Positions 17,586 through 26,364 of a DNA stretch of 64,000 nucleotides are shown piece by piece; positions within the stretch are counted from its first letter, which is position 1; each line of letters starts with the position of its first letter. The notes beneath the pieces were generated by a model, which was not told the origin of the DNA, ran no database searches, and worked only from the letters and a program-made list of their open reading frames with translations. A program made the position numbers and the translations under genes. Source of the stretch: Pseudomonas sp. CHM02 (GTDB lineage Bacteria; Pseudomonadota; Gammaproteobacteria; Pseudomonadales; Pseudomonadaceae); contig NZ_JFCA01000023.1 of NCBI RefSeq assembly GCF_000612585.1, positions 49,087-113,086 of the forward strand, in the 5' to 3' direction.

Positions 17586-18479
17586 TCAGGTGAGCACGTA
17601 TTCCACCGGTTCCAGCGCTGGCGGCAACTCGGTTTCGCCGAGGGCGGCGAGTACTTCGCGTTCCAGGGTGCGCAGGATGGCATTGCAGGGCAGGTCGTTC
17701 TCGTCAAAGCCGAACGGGTCCTCGAGGTCATCGCCGATTTCATCGAGGCCGAAGAAGGTGTAGCTGACGATCGCGGTGAACACTGGCGTCAACCAGCCCA
17801 GTGGCTCGGCCATGGCAAACGGCAGCAGGATGCAGAACAGGTAAATGGTGCGATGCAGCAGCAGGGTGTAGGGGAAGGGCAGCGGCGTGTGCTTGATCCG
17901 CTCGCAGGAGGCCTGCACCTGGCTCAGGCTGACCAGCCGGGTTTCCAATTGGGTGTAACGCCATTCGCTGATCACGCCTTGCTCGGCCAGCACGGAAAAC
18001 CTTGCGCCCAACTGTTGCAACAGGCTGTCGGGGAGGTTCGGGTGGTGTGGCGGGACCTGGCCCCAGGGCTTGATGGCCAGGGCTTCATCCTCATGGCGCA
18101 ACCGTGCGATCAGGCCATGGGCGAAGCCGCACAGGCTGCGCAGCAAGCCCGCGCGTTCGGCCGGGTCACTGAGCACCTGGGTTTCGCGAATCAACGAACG
18201 TACATCGATGATCATCTGCCCCAGTTGCTTGCGGCCTTCCCACCAACGGTCATAGCAAGCGTTGTTGCGAAAGCTCATGAAGATCGACAGCGACAGCCCG
18301 AGCAGGGTGAACGGCGTGGCATTGACCTTGGAGAAATACGCCGGGTGCAGGGTTTCCACCAGCACGATCACCGAAGCCAGCAGGGTCACCAGCAGGCTGC
18401 GCAAGGCAATGCGCTTGGCGATCGAGCCCTTGAGGGAAAACAGGATGCCCAGGAGGTTGGGCTTGGGGCGGACTATCAT
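17586..18479 (-). CDS. Bestrophin-family channel (YneE/UPF0187-like)
   Basis: A 297-residue membrane protein. Family hallmarks are the N-terminal helix region RSLLVTLLASVIVLVETLH, FTLLGLSLSIFMSFRNNACYDRWWEGRKQ, and the later ILLPFAMAEPLGWLTPVF and FFGLDEIGDDLEDPFG. The acidic C-terminal stretch corresponds to the Ca-binding belt region of eukaryotic bestrophins. Bacterial homologues form pentameric ion channels, some cation-selective. The gene stands alone, divergent from the acyl-CoA operon. No strong Shine-Dalgarno precedes ATG 18479. The physiological ion is not predictable from sequence. Confidence 0.9.
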   Translation of the reverse strand: MIVRPKPNLLGILFSLKGSIAKRIALRSLLVTLLASVIVLVETLHPAYFSKVNATPFTLLGLSLSIFMSFRNNACYDRWWEGRKQLGQMIIDVRSLIRETQVLSDPAERAGLLRSLCGFAHGLIARLRHEDEALAIKPWGQVPPHHPNLPDSLLQQLGARFSVLAEQGVISEWRYTQLETRLVSLSQVQASCERIKHTPLPFPYTLLLHRTIYLFCILLPFAMAEPLGWLTPVFTAIVSYTFFGLDEIGDDLEDPFGFDENDLPCNAILRTLEREVLAALGETELPPALEPVEYVLT

Positions 18480-18693
18480 CGATGAGGGGCTTCTTTTCGT
18501 GGAGCAGTTGGGGTGGCGCAGGCCTACAGGTTAGAAGCCCCGGCCAGAGCCGTCCAATCGCTTGGGCTGACCGGTTGATCGGCGAGGTCGATGACTGGCC
18601 AAAACAGTCAGGCAGGTTGAAAGCTTTGACCATTGCCGCTGCTGCGCTGCGGGGCGACTATTTCGACGATTCGGACCGTTCAAGGAAACAACA

Positions 18694-19461
18694 ATGCAGA
18701 TTGAAAACAAGATCTTCCTGGTCAGCGGCGGAGCGTCGGGCCTCGGCGCGGCGACTGCCGAGATGCTGGTCGCCGCTGGCGCCAAGGTCATGCTGGTGGA
18801 CCTGAATGCCGATGCCGTGGCAGCCAAGGCCAAGCAGCTCGGCGATAACGCCCGCAGTGCCGTCGCGGACATCAGCCAGGAAGCGGCTGCCGAAGCCGCC
18901 GTGCACGCTACGGTCGCCGCATTTGGTGGCCTGCATGGGCTGGTCAACTGTGCCGGCGTGGTGCGTGGCGAGAAAATCCTCGGCAAGAACGGCCCCCACG
19001 GCCTGGCGAGCTTTGCCCAAGTAATCAACGTCAACCTGATCGGCAGCTTCAACCTGCTGCGCCTGGCTGCCGCCGCCATCGCGCAAACCGAGGCGAATGC
19101 CGACGGCGAGCGTGGCGTGATCATCAACACCGCCTCCGTGGCCGCATTTGACGGGCAGATCGGCCAGGCCGCGTATTCCGCGTCCAAGGGCGCCATCGCC
19201 AGCCTCACATTGCCGGCTGCGCGCGAACTGGCCCGCTTTGGCATTCGCGTGATGACCATCGCCCCCGGCATCTTCGAGACGCCGATGATGGCGGGCATGA
19301 CCCCGCAAGTGCGCGACTCCCTGGCCGCCGGCGTGCCTTTTCCGCCGCGCCTGGGCAAACCCGTCGAATACGCCGCGCTGGTGCGGCACATTATTGAAAA
19401 CAGCATGCTCAATGGTGAGGTGATCCGTCTCGACGGTGCCTTGCGCATGGCGGCCAAATAA
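18694..19461 (+). CDS. SDR, 3-hydroxyacyl-CoA (3-hydroxy-2-methylbutyryl-CoA) dehydrogenase-like
   Basis: A 255-residue short-chain dehydrogenase with nucleotide-binding [11 protein letters not shown] at 9-19, NCAGV, and catalytic Ser in NTASVAAF and Tyr-Lys in AAYSASKGA. It resembles the HSD17B10 type, which oxidises 3-hydroxyacyl-CoAs including 2-methyl-3-hydroxybutyryl-CoA. AAGGA sits seven bases before ATG 18694. It is the first gene of a four-gene operon with thiolase, acyl-CoA dehydrogenase and enoyl-CoA hydratase, each preceded by AGGAG-like sites at short spacing. The complete set matches isoleucine or other branched or short-chain acyl-CoA degradation. The exact substrate is inferred. 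Confidence 0.9.
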   Translation: MQIENKIFLVSGGASGLGAATAEMLVAAGAKVMLVDLNADAVAAKAKQLGDNARSAVADISQEAAAEAAVHATVAAFGGLHGLVNCAGVVRGEKILGKNGPHGLASFAQVINVNLIGSFNLLRLAAAAIAQTEANADGERGVIINTASVAAFDGQIGQAAYSASKGAIASLTLPAARELARFGIRVMTIAPGIFETPMMAGMTPQVRDSLAAGVPFPPRLGKPVEYAALVRHIIENSMLNGEVIRLDGALRMAAK

Positions 19462-19473
19462 GGAGCCACCCTC

Positions 19474-20658
19474 ATGACCGATCCGATCGTTATTGTCAGC
19501 GCCGTGCGCACGCCCATGGGCGGCTTCCAGGGCGACCTCAAGGGCCTGACGGCGCCGCAACTGGGTTCCGCCGCGATACGTGCCGCCGTCGAGCGTGCCG
19601 GTATCGCCACCGATGCCGTGGATGAAGTGTTGTTCGGTTGCGTACTGCCCGCCGGCCTCGGCCAGGCGCCGGCGCGTCAGGCCGCCCTGGGTGCCGGTCT
19701 GGACAAGGCCACACGTTGCACCACCCTCAACAAAATGTGCGGCTCTGGCATGGAAGCGGCGATCCTGGCCCATGACTCGCTGCTCGCCGGCAGCGTCGAC
19801 GTGGTGATTGCCGGGGGCATGGAAAGCATGTCCAACGCGCCCTACCTGCTCGACCGTGCGCGCAGCGGCTACCGCATGGGCCACGGCAAGGTGCTCGACC
19901 ACATGTTCCTCGACGGCCTGGAAGACGCCTACGACAAAGGCCGCCTGATGGGGACGTTTGCCGAAGACTGCGCTGTGCATAACGGCTTTACCCGCGAGGC
20001 CCAGGACGCGTTCGCTATCGCTTCGCTGACCCGTGCGCAAGAGGCCATTTCCCATGGCAGCTTCGCCGCTGAAATCGTCCCGGTGCAGGTCACCGTGGGC
20101 AAAGAGCAGAAAACCATCCTGCACGACGAGCAACCGCCCAAGGCCAGGCTGGACAAGATCAGCAGCCTGAAACCGGCCTTCCGCGAAGGCGGCACCGTGA
20201 CAGCGGCCAACGCCAGTTCGATTTCCGACGGTGCGGCGGCCCTGTTGCTGATGCGCCAGTCAGAGGCACATAAGCGTGGGCTCAAGCCCTTGGCGGTCAT
20301 CCACGGGCATGCGGCATTTGCCGATGAACCGGGACTGTTTCCGGTGGCGCCGGTGGGCGCGATTCGCAAACTGATGACCAAGACCGGCTGGAACCTCGAC
20401 GAGGTCGACCTGTTCGAGATCAACGAAGCCTTTGCCGTGGTGAGCCTGGTGACCATGAGCAAACTGGAGATCCCCCACGACAAGGTCAATATCCACGGCG
20501 GCGCCTGCGCCCTGGGTCATCCGATCGGCGCCTCCGGTGCGCGGATTCTGGTGACCCTGCTCTCGGCCCTGCGCCAGAAAGGCCTCACGCGCGGTGTCGC
20601 CGCGATTTGCATCGGCGGTGGTGAAGCCACGGCCATGGCCGTCGAATGCCTGTACTAA
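19474..20658 (+). CDS. Acetyl-CoA acetyltransferase (thiolase)
   Basis: A 394-residue thiolase. The acyl-accepting Cys is C89 in LNKMCGSGMEA. The His is in GGACALGHPIGASGAR and the second catalytic Cys in AICIGGGEATA near the C-terminus, and ISDGAAALLLM is typical. It cleaves 3-ketoacyl-CoA with CoA, giving acetyl-CoA, and in this operon probably also propionyl-CoA from 2-methylacetoacetyl-CoA. It lies 12 bases after the SDR gene with an AAGGAG site. Length and all active-site motifs are normal. Confidence 0.95.
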   Translation: MTDPIVIVSAVRTPMGGFQGDLKGLTAPQLGSAAIRAAVERAGIATDAVDEVLFGCVLPAGLGQAPARQAALGAGLDKATRCTTLNKMCGSGMEAAILAHDSLLAGSVDVVIAGGMESMSNAPYLLDRARSGYRMGHGKVLDHMFLDGLEDAYDKGRLMGTFAEDCAVHNGFTREAQDAFAIASLTRAQEAISHGSFAAEIVPVQVTVGKEQKTILHDEQPPKARLDKISSLKPAFREGGTVTAANASSISDGAAALLLMRQSEAHKRGLKPLAVIHGHAAFADEPGLFPVAPVGAIRKLMTKTGWNLDEVDLFEINEAFAVVSLVTMSKLEIPHDKVNIHGGACALGHPIGASGARILVTLLSALRQKGLTRGVAAICIGGGEATAMAVECLY

Positions 20659-20667
20659 GGAGCCCAG

Positions 20668-21795
20668 ATGCTGCCCAATGACGAACAACTGCAAATCAGC
20701 GACGCGGCCCGGCAATTTGCCCAGGAACGCCTGAAACCCTTTGCCGCCGAATGGGACCGCGAACACCGCTTCCCCAAGGAGGCCATCGGTGAAATGGCCG
20801 AGCTGGGCTTTTTCGGCATGCTGGTGCCGGAGCAGTGGGGCGGTTGCGACACCGGTTACCTGGCCTACGCCATGGCCCTGGAAGAAATCGCGGCCGGTGA
20901 CGGTGCCTGCTCTACCATCATGAGCGTGCACAACTCGGTAGGTTGCGTGCCCATTCTCACATTCGGTAACGACCAACAGAAAGCGCAATTCCTCAAGCCC
21001 CTGGCCAGCGGTGCCATGCTCGGCGCCTTTGCGCTCACCGAGCCCCAGGCCGGCTCCGATGCCAGCAGCCTGAAAACCCGTGCACGCCTTGAAGGCGACC
21101 ATTACGTGCTGAACGGTTGCAAACAGTTCATCACGTCCGGGCAGAACGCCGGGATTGTGATTGTGTTTGCCGTGACCGACCCGGCGGCGGGCAAACGCGG
21201 AATCAGCGCGTTTATCGTGCCCACCGACTCGCCGGGCTACAGCGTGGCGCGGGTTGAAGACAAACTCGGCCAGCATGCGTCCGACACCTGCCAACTGTTG
21301 TTCGAAGATGTGAAGGTGCCGGTCGCCAACCGGCTGGGCGAGGAGGGCGAAGGCTACAAGATCGCGCTGGCCAACCTCGAAGGCGGCCGCGTGGGCATCG
21401 CCTCGCAATCGGTGGGCATGGCCCGCGCCGCCTTTGAAGCGGCCCGCGACTATGCCCGCGAGCGCGAAAGCTTCGGCAAGCCACTGATCGAGCACCAGGC
21501 CGTGGCCTTTCGCCTGGCGGACATGGCCACGCAGATCGCGGTCGCCCGGCAGATGGTGCATTACGCTGCCGCCCTGCGCGACAGCGGCAAGCCGGCGCTG
21601 GTGGAAGCCTCGATGGCCAAGCTGTTTGCTTCGGAAATGGCCGAGAAAGTCTGCTCGGCCGCCTTGCAAACCCTGGGCGGTTACGGTTACCTGAGCGACT
21701 TCCCCCTGGAGCGGATCTACCGCGATGTGCGGGTCTGCCAGATTTACGAAGGCACCAGCGATATTCAACGCATGGTCATCTCACGCAACCTCTAA
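20668..21795 (+). CDS. Acyl-CoA dehydrogenase (short/branched chain type)
   Basis: A 375-residue FAD flavoenzyme. Signature [13 protein letters not shown], the FAD-binding [22 protein letters not shown] and catalytic base E361 in [10 protein letters not shown] are present. It introduces the 2,3-double bond in acyl-CoA, passing electrons to ETF. Its position between thiolase and hydratase genes suggests a 2-methylbutyryl-CoA or similar substrate. Nine bases separate it from the thiolase gene, and an AAGGAG-like site precedes ATG 20668. A second, related dehydrogenase is encoded at 22684-23835 on the opposite strand. Confidence 0.95.
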   Translation: MLPNDEQLQISDAARQFAQERLKPFAAEWDREHRFPKEAIGEMAELGFFGMLVPEQWGGCDTGYLAYAMALEEIAAGDGACSTIMSVHNSVGCVPILTFGNDQQKAQFLKPLASGAMLGAFALTEPQAGSDASSLKTRARLEGDHYVLNGCKQFITSGQNAGIVIVFAVTDPAAGKRGISAFIVPTDSPGYSVARVEDKLGQHASDTCQLLFEDVKVPVANRLGEEGEGYKIALANLEGGRVGIASQSVGMARAAFEAARDYARERESFGKPLIEHQAVAFRLADMATQIAVARQMVHYAAALRDSGKPALVEASMAKLFASEMAEKVCSAALQTLGGYGYLSDFPLERIYRDVRVCQIYEGTSDIQRMVISRNL

Positions 21796-21806
21796 GGAGC
21801 CGATAC

Positions 21807-22580
21807 ATGAGTTACGAAACCATTTTGCTCGACGTCCAGGGCCGCGTCGGGCTGATTACCCTCAATCGCCCACAGGCCTTGAACGCCCTGAACGCGCAAC
21901 TGGTCAGCGAACTGAACCATGCCTTGGACGGCCTGGAAGCCAACCCTGAAATCGGCTGCATTGTGTTGACCGGCTCGAAAAAGGCCTTCGCCGCCGGCGC
22001 CGACATCAAGGAAATGGCCGAGCTGACCTACCCGCAGATCTACCTCGACGACCTGTTCAGCGACAGCGACCGCGTGGCCAACCGCCGCAAGCCAATCATT
22101 GCCGCAGTGAATGGCTTCGCCCTGGGCGGCGGTTGTGAACTGGCATTGATGTGCGACTTCATTCTGGCCGGTGACAGCGCCAAGTTCGGCCAGCCGGAAA
22201 TCAACCTCGGCGTCCTGCCGGGCATGGGCGGTACTCAGCGCCTGACGCGTGCGGTGGGCAAGGCCAAGGCCATGGAAATGTGCCTGACCGGGCGCTTTAT
22301 CGACGCCGTGGAAGCCGAGCGCTGTGGGATCGTGGCGCGTATCGTGCCGGCCGATGAGTTGCTGGAAGAAGCGCTGAAAGTCGCCACCTTGATCGCCGGT
22401 AAGTCAGTGCCTATCAGCATGATGGTCAAGGAAAGCGTGAACCGCGCGTTTGAAGTGAGCCTGTCGGAAGGCGTACGTTTTGAGCGTCGGGTGTTCCATG
22501 CGGCGTTTGCGACGCAGGATCAGAAGGAAGGCATGGCGGCGTTCGTGGCCAAGCGCGCGCCTGAGTTCAAAGACAAATAA
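21807..22580 (+). CDS. Enoyl-CoA hydratase
   Basis: A crotonase-fold protein of 257 residues. The oxyanion-hole segments are [11 protein letters not shown] and [13 protein letters not shown], and the catalytic glutamates are in GGGCE and [20 protein letters not shown], as in classical mitochondrial-type hydratases. It hydrates trans-2-enoyl-CoA to 3-hydroxyacyl-CoA, the step between the dehydrogenase and SDR of this operon. It is the last gene, with its stop 13 bases before a REPIN that also ends the convergent operon. Confidence 0.95.
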   Translation: MSYETILLDVQGRVGLITLNRPQALNALNAQLVSELNHALDGLEANPEIGCIVLTGSKKAFAAGADIKEMAELTYPQIYLDDLFSDSDRVANRRKPIIAAVNGFALGGGCELALMCDFILAGDSAKFGQPEINLGVLPGMGGTQRLTRAVGKAKAMEMCLTGRFIDAVEAERCGIVARIVPADELLEEALKVATLIAGKSVPISMMVKESVNRAFEVSLSEGVRFERRVFHAAFATQDQKEGMAAFVAKRAPEFKDK

Positions 22581-22592
22581 GCACATCCTGAC

Positions 22593-22671
22593 GGAGTCGG
22601 CTTGCCGGCGATTGCAGCACCTCGGTGCAACAGATAAACCGAGTTGGCTGCATCGCCGGCAAGCCGGCTCC
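22593..22671. repeat. REP doublet (REPIN) between convergent operons
   Basis: The arm at 22593-22617 (core GGCTTGCCGGCGAT) is repeated inverted at 22647-22671 (core ATCGCCGGCAAGCC). CTCGGT at 22621-22626 pairs with ACCGAG at 22638-22643 inside, giving a nested hairpin. GGCTCCTAC at the right end is the typical Pseudomonas REP border. It sits exactly between two convergent stop codons, as REPINs usually do, and probably acts as a bidirectional transcript end. Confidence 0.85.
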
Positions 22672-22683
22672 TACGGGTTGGGT

Positions 22684-23835
22684 TTACAGCGGGTAGTTCT
22701 TCAGTTCCCGCGCAATCACCATCCGCTGAATCTCGCTGGTCCCTTCGTAAATCTGCGTGATCCGCGCATCCCGGTAATAACGCTCCACCGGGTAATCTTC
22801 CAGATACCCGTACCCACCGTGAATCTGCATCGCTGACGAGCAGACCTTCTCCGCCATTTCCGAGGCGAACAGCTTGGCCTGGGACGCTTCCGACAGGCAT
22901 GGCTTGCCGGCGCTGCGCAGTCGCGCGGCGTGCAGGATCAGCAAGCGCGCAGCATTCAGTTGGGTTTGCATGTCGGCCAGCAGATTGGCGACGCTCTGGT
23001 GCTCGATGATCGCCTGGTTGAACTGCACGCGGTCGCGGGCATACGCCAACGCCGCCTCAAACGCCGCACGGGCGATTCCCAAGGCCTGGGCGGCAATGCC
23101 GATGCGGCCACCTTCCAGGTTGGACAGGGCAATCGCCAGGCCCTTGCCACGTTCGCCCAGCAGGTTGGCCTCGGGCACGCTGCACTGGTTCAAGGTCACG
23201 GCACAGGTGTCGGAAGCGCGGATGCCCATCTTGTGCTCGGTGCGATCCACCACGAACCCCGGGGTTGCCGTGGGCACCAGGAAGGCGGAGATGCCTTTCT
23301 TGCCCAGATCAGGGTCGGTGACCGCAAACACGATGGCCAGTTTGGCGCGCTTGCCGTTGCTGACAAACTGCTTGGCGCCATTGATCACCCATTGGCCGTC
23401 ACGCAATTCGGCGCGGGTGCGCAGGTTATGGGCTTCGGAACCGGCCTGCGGTTCGGTCAAGCAAAAGCAGCCGATCGCCTGGCCGCTGGCGAGGTCCGCC
23501 AGCCAGGTTTGTTTTTGCTCATCTGAGCCGTAGTTGAGGATTGGCCCGCAACCCACTGAATTATGGATACTCATCAGTGCGCCAGTGGCGCCATCGCCCG
23601 CCGAAATTTCTTCCACGGCAAGGGCATAGGCGACGTAATCGACATAGGTGCCACCCCATTCTTCCGGTACCACCATACCCAGCAGGCCCAGTTCACCCAT
23701 CTTCGCCACCAGGGCGTCGTCGATCCACCCGGCTTTTTCCCAGGCTTGGGCGTAGGGCGCGATTTCACCACGGGCGAAGTCACGCGCCATGTCGCGGATC
23801 ATGACTTGTTCTTCTGTATATTCAATGTCTTGCAT
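22684..23835 (-). CDS. Acyl-CoA dehydrogenase (isobutyryl/branched-chain type)
   Basis: A 383-residue acyl-CoA dehydrogenase with [34 protein letters not shown] and the catalytic Glu in [17 protein letters not shown]. It is read from ATG 23835, three bases after the stop of the 3-hydroxyisobutyryl-CoA hydrolase gene, so the two form one minus-strand operon. That partner points to isobutyryl-CoA (valine pathway) as substrate, while the dehydrogenase of the facing operon would serve the isoleucine side. Substrate assignment is inferred from neighbours. Confidence 0.93.
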   Translation of the reverse strand: MQDIEYTEEQVMIRDMARDFARGEIAPYAQAWEKAGWIDDALVAKMGELGLLGMVVPEEWGGTYVDYVAYALAVEEISAGDGATGALMSIHNSVGCGPILNYGSDEQKQTWLADLASGQAIGCFCLTEPQAGSEAHNLRTRAELRDGQWVINGAKQFVSNGKRAKLAIVFAVTDPDLGKKGISAFLVPTATPGFVVDRTEHKMGIRASDTCAVTLNQCSVPEANLLGERGKGLAIALSNLEGGRIGIAAQALGIARAAFEAALAYARDRVQFNQAIIEHQSVANLLADMQTQLNAARLLILHAARLRSAGKPCLSEASQAKLFASEMAEKVCSSAMQIHGGYGYLEDYPVERYYRDARITQIYEGTSEIQRMVIARELKNYPL

Positions 23836-23838
23836 GGC

Positions 23839-24942
23839 TTAGTTCGCAACCTTCTCGAAGTGGTGAAAGAAACTCTCCACGTGACTGAGGGCCAGCCCAT
23901 GCAGGGTTGGCGGGTTCCAGAGCGGGCTCTTGTCTTTGTCGATGATCAAGGCACGCACGCCTTCGATCAGGTCGCCGCGCTCGAACCATTGGCGGTCCAG
24001 GTGCAACTCCAGGGCGAAACATTGCTCCAGGGGCAGGTGGCGGCCGCGGCGTAACATCTCCAGGGTGACGGCCATGGCCAGGGGCGAGCGTGTCTGCATC
24101 AGGCTGGCGGTGGTGAGCGCCCATTCGTGACTGTCGGCCACGGTGACTTGCTGCAATTGCTCGACGATGCTCGGTACATCCGGCAGCGCGAAGAAGTGAT
24201 CGATGGCGGGGCGCAAGGCAGCCAGGGGCGGATCGGGCAGTTGCTGCACCGCCAGCTTGGCGAGAAGGCCCTGCAGGTCCTTGAGTGGCGAGTCGTGCCA
24301 TTGCAGGCGATCGAGCTTCTCGTCCAGGTCAGCGAGCTTGTGGCTGTCGAGGTACCAGTCAGCCAACCCGCAGTACAGCGCATCGGCTGCGCGGATCTGC
24401 ACCCCGGTAACGCCCAGGTAGATCCCCAGTTCACCGGGGATACGCGGCAGGAAGTAGCTGCCGCCGACGTCAGGGAAGTAGCCGATGGCCACTTCCGGCA
24501 TCGCCAGGCGGCTACGCTCGGTGACCACGCGCAGATCGGCGCCTTGCACCAGCCCCATGCCGCCACCCAGGACAAAACCGTCCATCAATGCCACGATCGG
24601 TTTACGGTAATGGTGGATGGCCAGGTCCAGGGCGTATTCCTCGATGAAGAAATCCTGGTGCAGGGTGTCGCCACTCTTGAAGCTGTCGTACAGCGAGCGG
24701 ATATCACCGCCGGCGCAAAAGGCCTTCTCGCCGGCGCCACGCAGGACCACGGCATGCACCTGCGGGTCGTCCGCCCACGCCTGCAGCTGGGACGCCAGGC
24801 TGCGCACCATCGACAGGGTAATGGCATTCAAGCCTGCGGGGCGATTGAGGGTGAGGTGGCCGATGTGGTTGCGGACCTCGGCGAGGACTTCGTCCTGAAG
24901 CGTTCCGGCGTGGCTTGCCTCGGTTGAAACCTGAGCAGTCAT
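23839..24942 (-). CDS. 3-hydroxyisobutyryl-CoA hydrolase (HIBCH-type, crotonase fold)
   Basis: ATG 24942 is chosen because GGGAG lies six bases upstream. An upstream in-frame start at 24975 has no such site. The 367-residue protein shows AFCAGGDIRSLYD, the oxyanion segment LGGGMGLVQGADLRV, and MPEVAIGYFPDVGGSYFLPR. The last is diagnostic for 3-hydroxyisobutyryl-CoA hydrolases rather than enoyl-CoA hydratases. The enzyme releases free 3-hydroxyisobutyrate in valine degradation. It starts the minus-strand operon that continues with the acyl-CoA dehydrogenase. Confidence 0.92.
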   Translation of the reverse strand: MTAQVSTEASHAGTLQDEVLAEVRNHIGHLTLNRPAGLNAITLSMVRSLASQLQAWADDPQVHAVVLRGAGEKAFCAGGDIRSLYDSFKSGDTLHQDFFIEEYALDLAIHHYRKPIVALMDGFVLGGGMGLVQGADLRVVTERSRLAMPEVAIGYFPDVGGSYFLPRIPGELGIYLGVTGVQIRAADALYCGLADWYLDSHKLADLDEKLDRLQWHDSPLKDLQGLLAKLAVQQLPDPPLAALRPAIDHFFALPDVPSIVEQLQQVTVADSHEWALTTASLMQTRSPLAMAVTLEMLRRGRHLPLEQCFALELHLDRQWFERGDLIEGVRALIIDKDKSPLWNPPTLHGLALSHVESFFHHFEKVAN

Positions 24943-25083
24943 CGATAACTCCCTGCTTTTATTGTTCTTTATCAAGATGTTCGCGGACGAACCATCTCGC
25001 GATCGTACCAGTGCAAATTTGCCCAGTACAACCCGGAATCATGCAGGTCGTTTTTGCATTTATGCAGGGAGTGAAAGAGCGAC

Positions 25084-25809
25084 TCAGGGAACCCGGCTTG
25101 CCAGTACTTCGCCAATGCTACGGCGCCTGGCGTGGGTCTGCGCAGTGTGGATCAGTTGCTCCAGCGCCGTGGGTTCCACGTCGTAGAATTGCTCCATGTC
25201 GGCGAGCGCCAACTTCAAGTCGGCGGCGGTGATTGCAGGGTCGCGGCCGGCTTCAGGGTCCGCCACGATAGCCGGCGGCGCGTCAGCAGCACCTTTGGGG
25301 TAACGCGTGCGCGTGGCATTGTTGTAAGCCAGTGCGCAGCTCAACAGGGCGCCAGCGCCGAACAGCACTGCGCCCAATTCATACCAGCCCAGGGCGACGG
25401 AGGCAGGATCGGCCAATACCAGCGTCATGGCCAAGCCACCGGCCGGTGGATGCAGGCAGCGCAACCAACACATCAGCACCACCGTCATGCCCGCCGCCAG
25501 GCAGGCGCCACCCAGGGACGGCCCGAGCACGCGTGCGACCAGCAACGCCACCACACCCGCGCACAGGTAGCTGCCAATGATCGACCAGGGCTGCGCCAGG
25601 GCACCCGATGACACCGCGAACAACAACACGGCCGACGCGCCGAGAGGGCCGAGCAGGTGCAAGGCCACGTCCATGCCAAAGACCTGGGCGCATAACCAGA
25701 CACTGAACAAGGTGCCCAAGGCCATGCCGATCGCGGCACGGCTCCATTCGGTGGGACGGGTGTTGATAGCAGCGGGGAACCAGCGAGCGAGCATTGACGG
25801 CGAATCCAT
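25084..25809 (-). CDS. HPP-family integral membrane protein
   Basis: About 241 residues from ATG 25809, or 236 from ATG 25794; neither has a strong ribosome-binding site. Four to five hydrophobic helices cover residues 20-170, including LLGPLGASAVLLFAVS and LGGACLAAGMTVVLMCWLRC. The family-naming motif appears in LRCLHPPAGGLAMTLV. A soluble C-terminal tail of about 70 residues (ADLKLALADMEQFYDVEP) follows without CBS domains. Some plant and cyanobacterial HPP proteins transport nitrite, but the bacterial role is unsettled. It is a single gene on the minus strand. Confidence 0.88.
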   Translation of the reverse strand: MDSPSMLARWFPAAINTRPTEWSRAAIGMALGTLFSVWLCAQVFGMDVALHLLGPLGASAVLLFAVSSGALAQPWSIIGSYLCAGVVALLVARVLGPSLGGACLAAGMTVVLMCWLRCLHPPAGGLAMTLVLADPASVALGWYELGAVLFGAGALLSCALAYNNATRTRYPKGAADAPPAIVADPEAGRDPAITAADLKLALADMEQFYDVEPTALEQLIHTAQTHARRRSIGEVLASRVP

Positions 25810-25969
25810 ACACAGCGGGCAAAAAAAAGGCTTGTCTGGTTGCCCGGAAAAGCCCTTTGAAAGTTCCAACATTTGGGGGAAGGAACCTCTGCAGTGTGCC
25901 CAGCTTGTTAGAGAGGCGCCAATGCATATTAATGAAGGTTGAGTACAAAAATAATGAACTGAAACGATT

Positions 25970-26206
25970 TTAACCGGAAAGCGAGCAGCAGATCTTGCCC
26001 AGTACGCGGTTATGGACGTCTTCATTCAGAAAGCGCCTTTGCAGGCTCTCCCGTAGTTCTGGCTCACTGGCCAGCGGTCCGTTCAACGCCACCAGGGCGT
26101 CGCGCAACCCCATCAGTCGGTCCAGCGACGGTACAGGCACGTAACCGACATGCACCTCATCACAGGCTGACGAAACAGGGGGATCAAGCGAGGCATCATC
26201 TGGCAC
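25970..26206 (-). CDS. Small hypothetical protein
   Basis: A 78-residue product starting at GTG 26206, where GGAGGAG lies six bases upstream. This strong site overrides the longer in-frame opening from 26353. The sequence includes HVGYVPVPSLDRLMGLRDALVALNG and ends VLGKICCSLSG. It is predicted soluble, with acidic N-terminus and Cys pair near the end. No family recognised. It lies alone between the HPP gene and the arn operon tail. Confidence 0.6.
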   Translation of the reverse strand: MPDDASLDPPVSSACDEVHVGYVPVPSLDRLMGLRDALVALNGPLASEPELRESLQRRFLNEDVHNRVLGKICCSLSG

Positions 26207-26364
26207 GGCGTTCTCCTCCAACGTCCTTGTTGTCTGTGGCGGTACATGAATACCGCACCCCGGCGAGTTTACAGGCGGGTTTTGCACGCAGGAAAGGGAA
26301 AGGGCGCCAGCCATTACGTAAAGCTGTGTAGGCGTTTTCTGCGCCGGGAGCACCGGCGCAGGGC

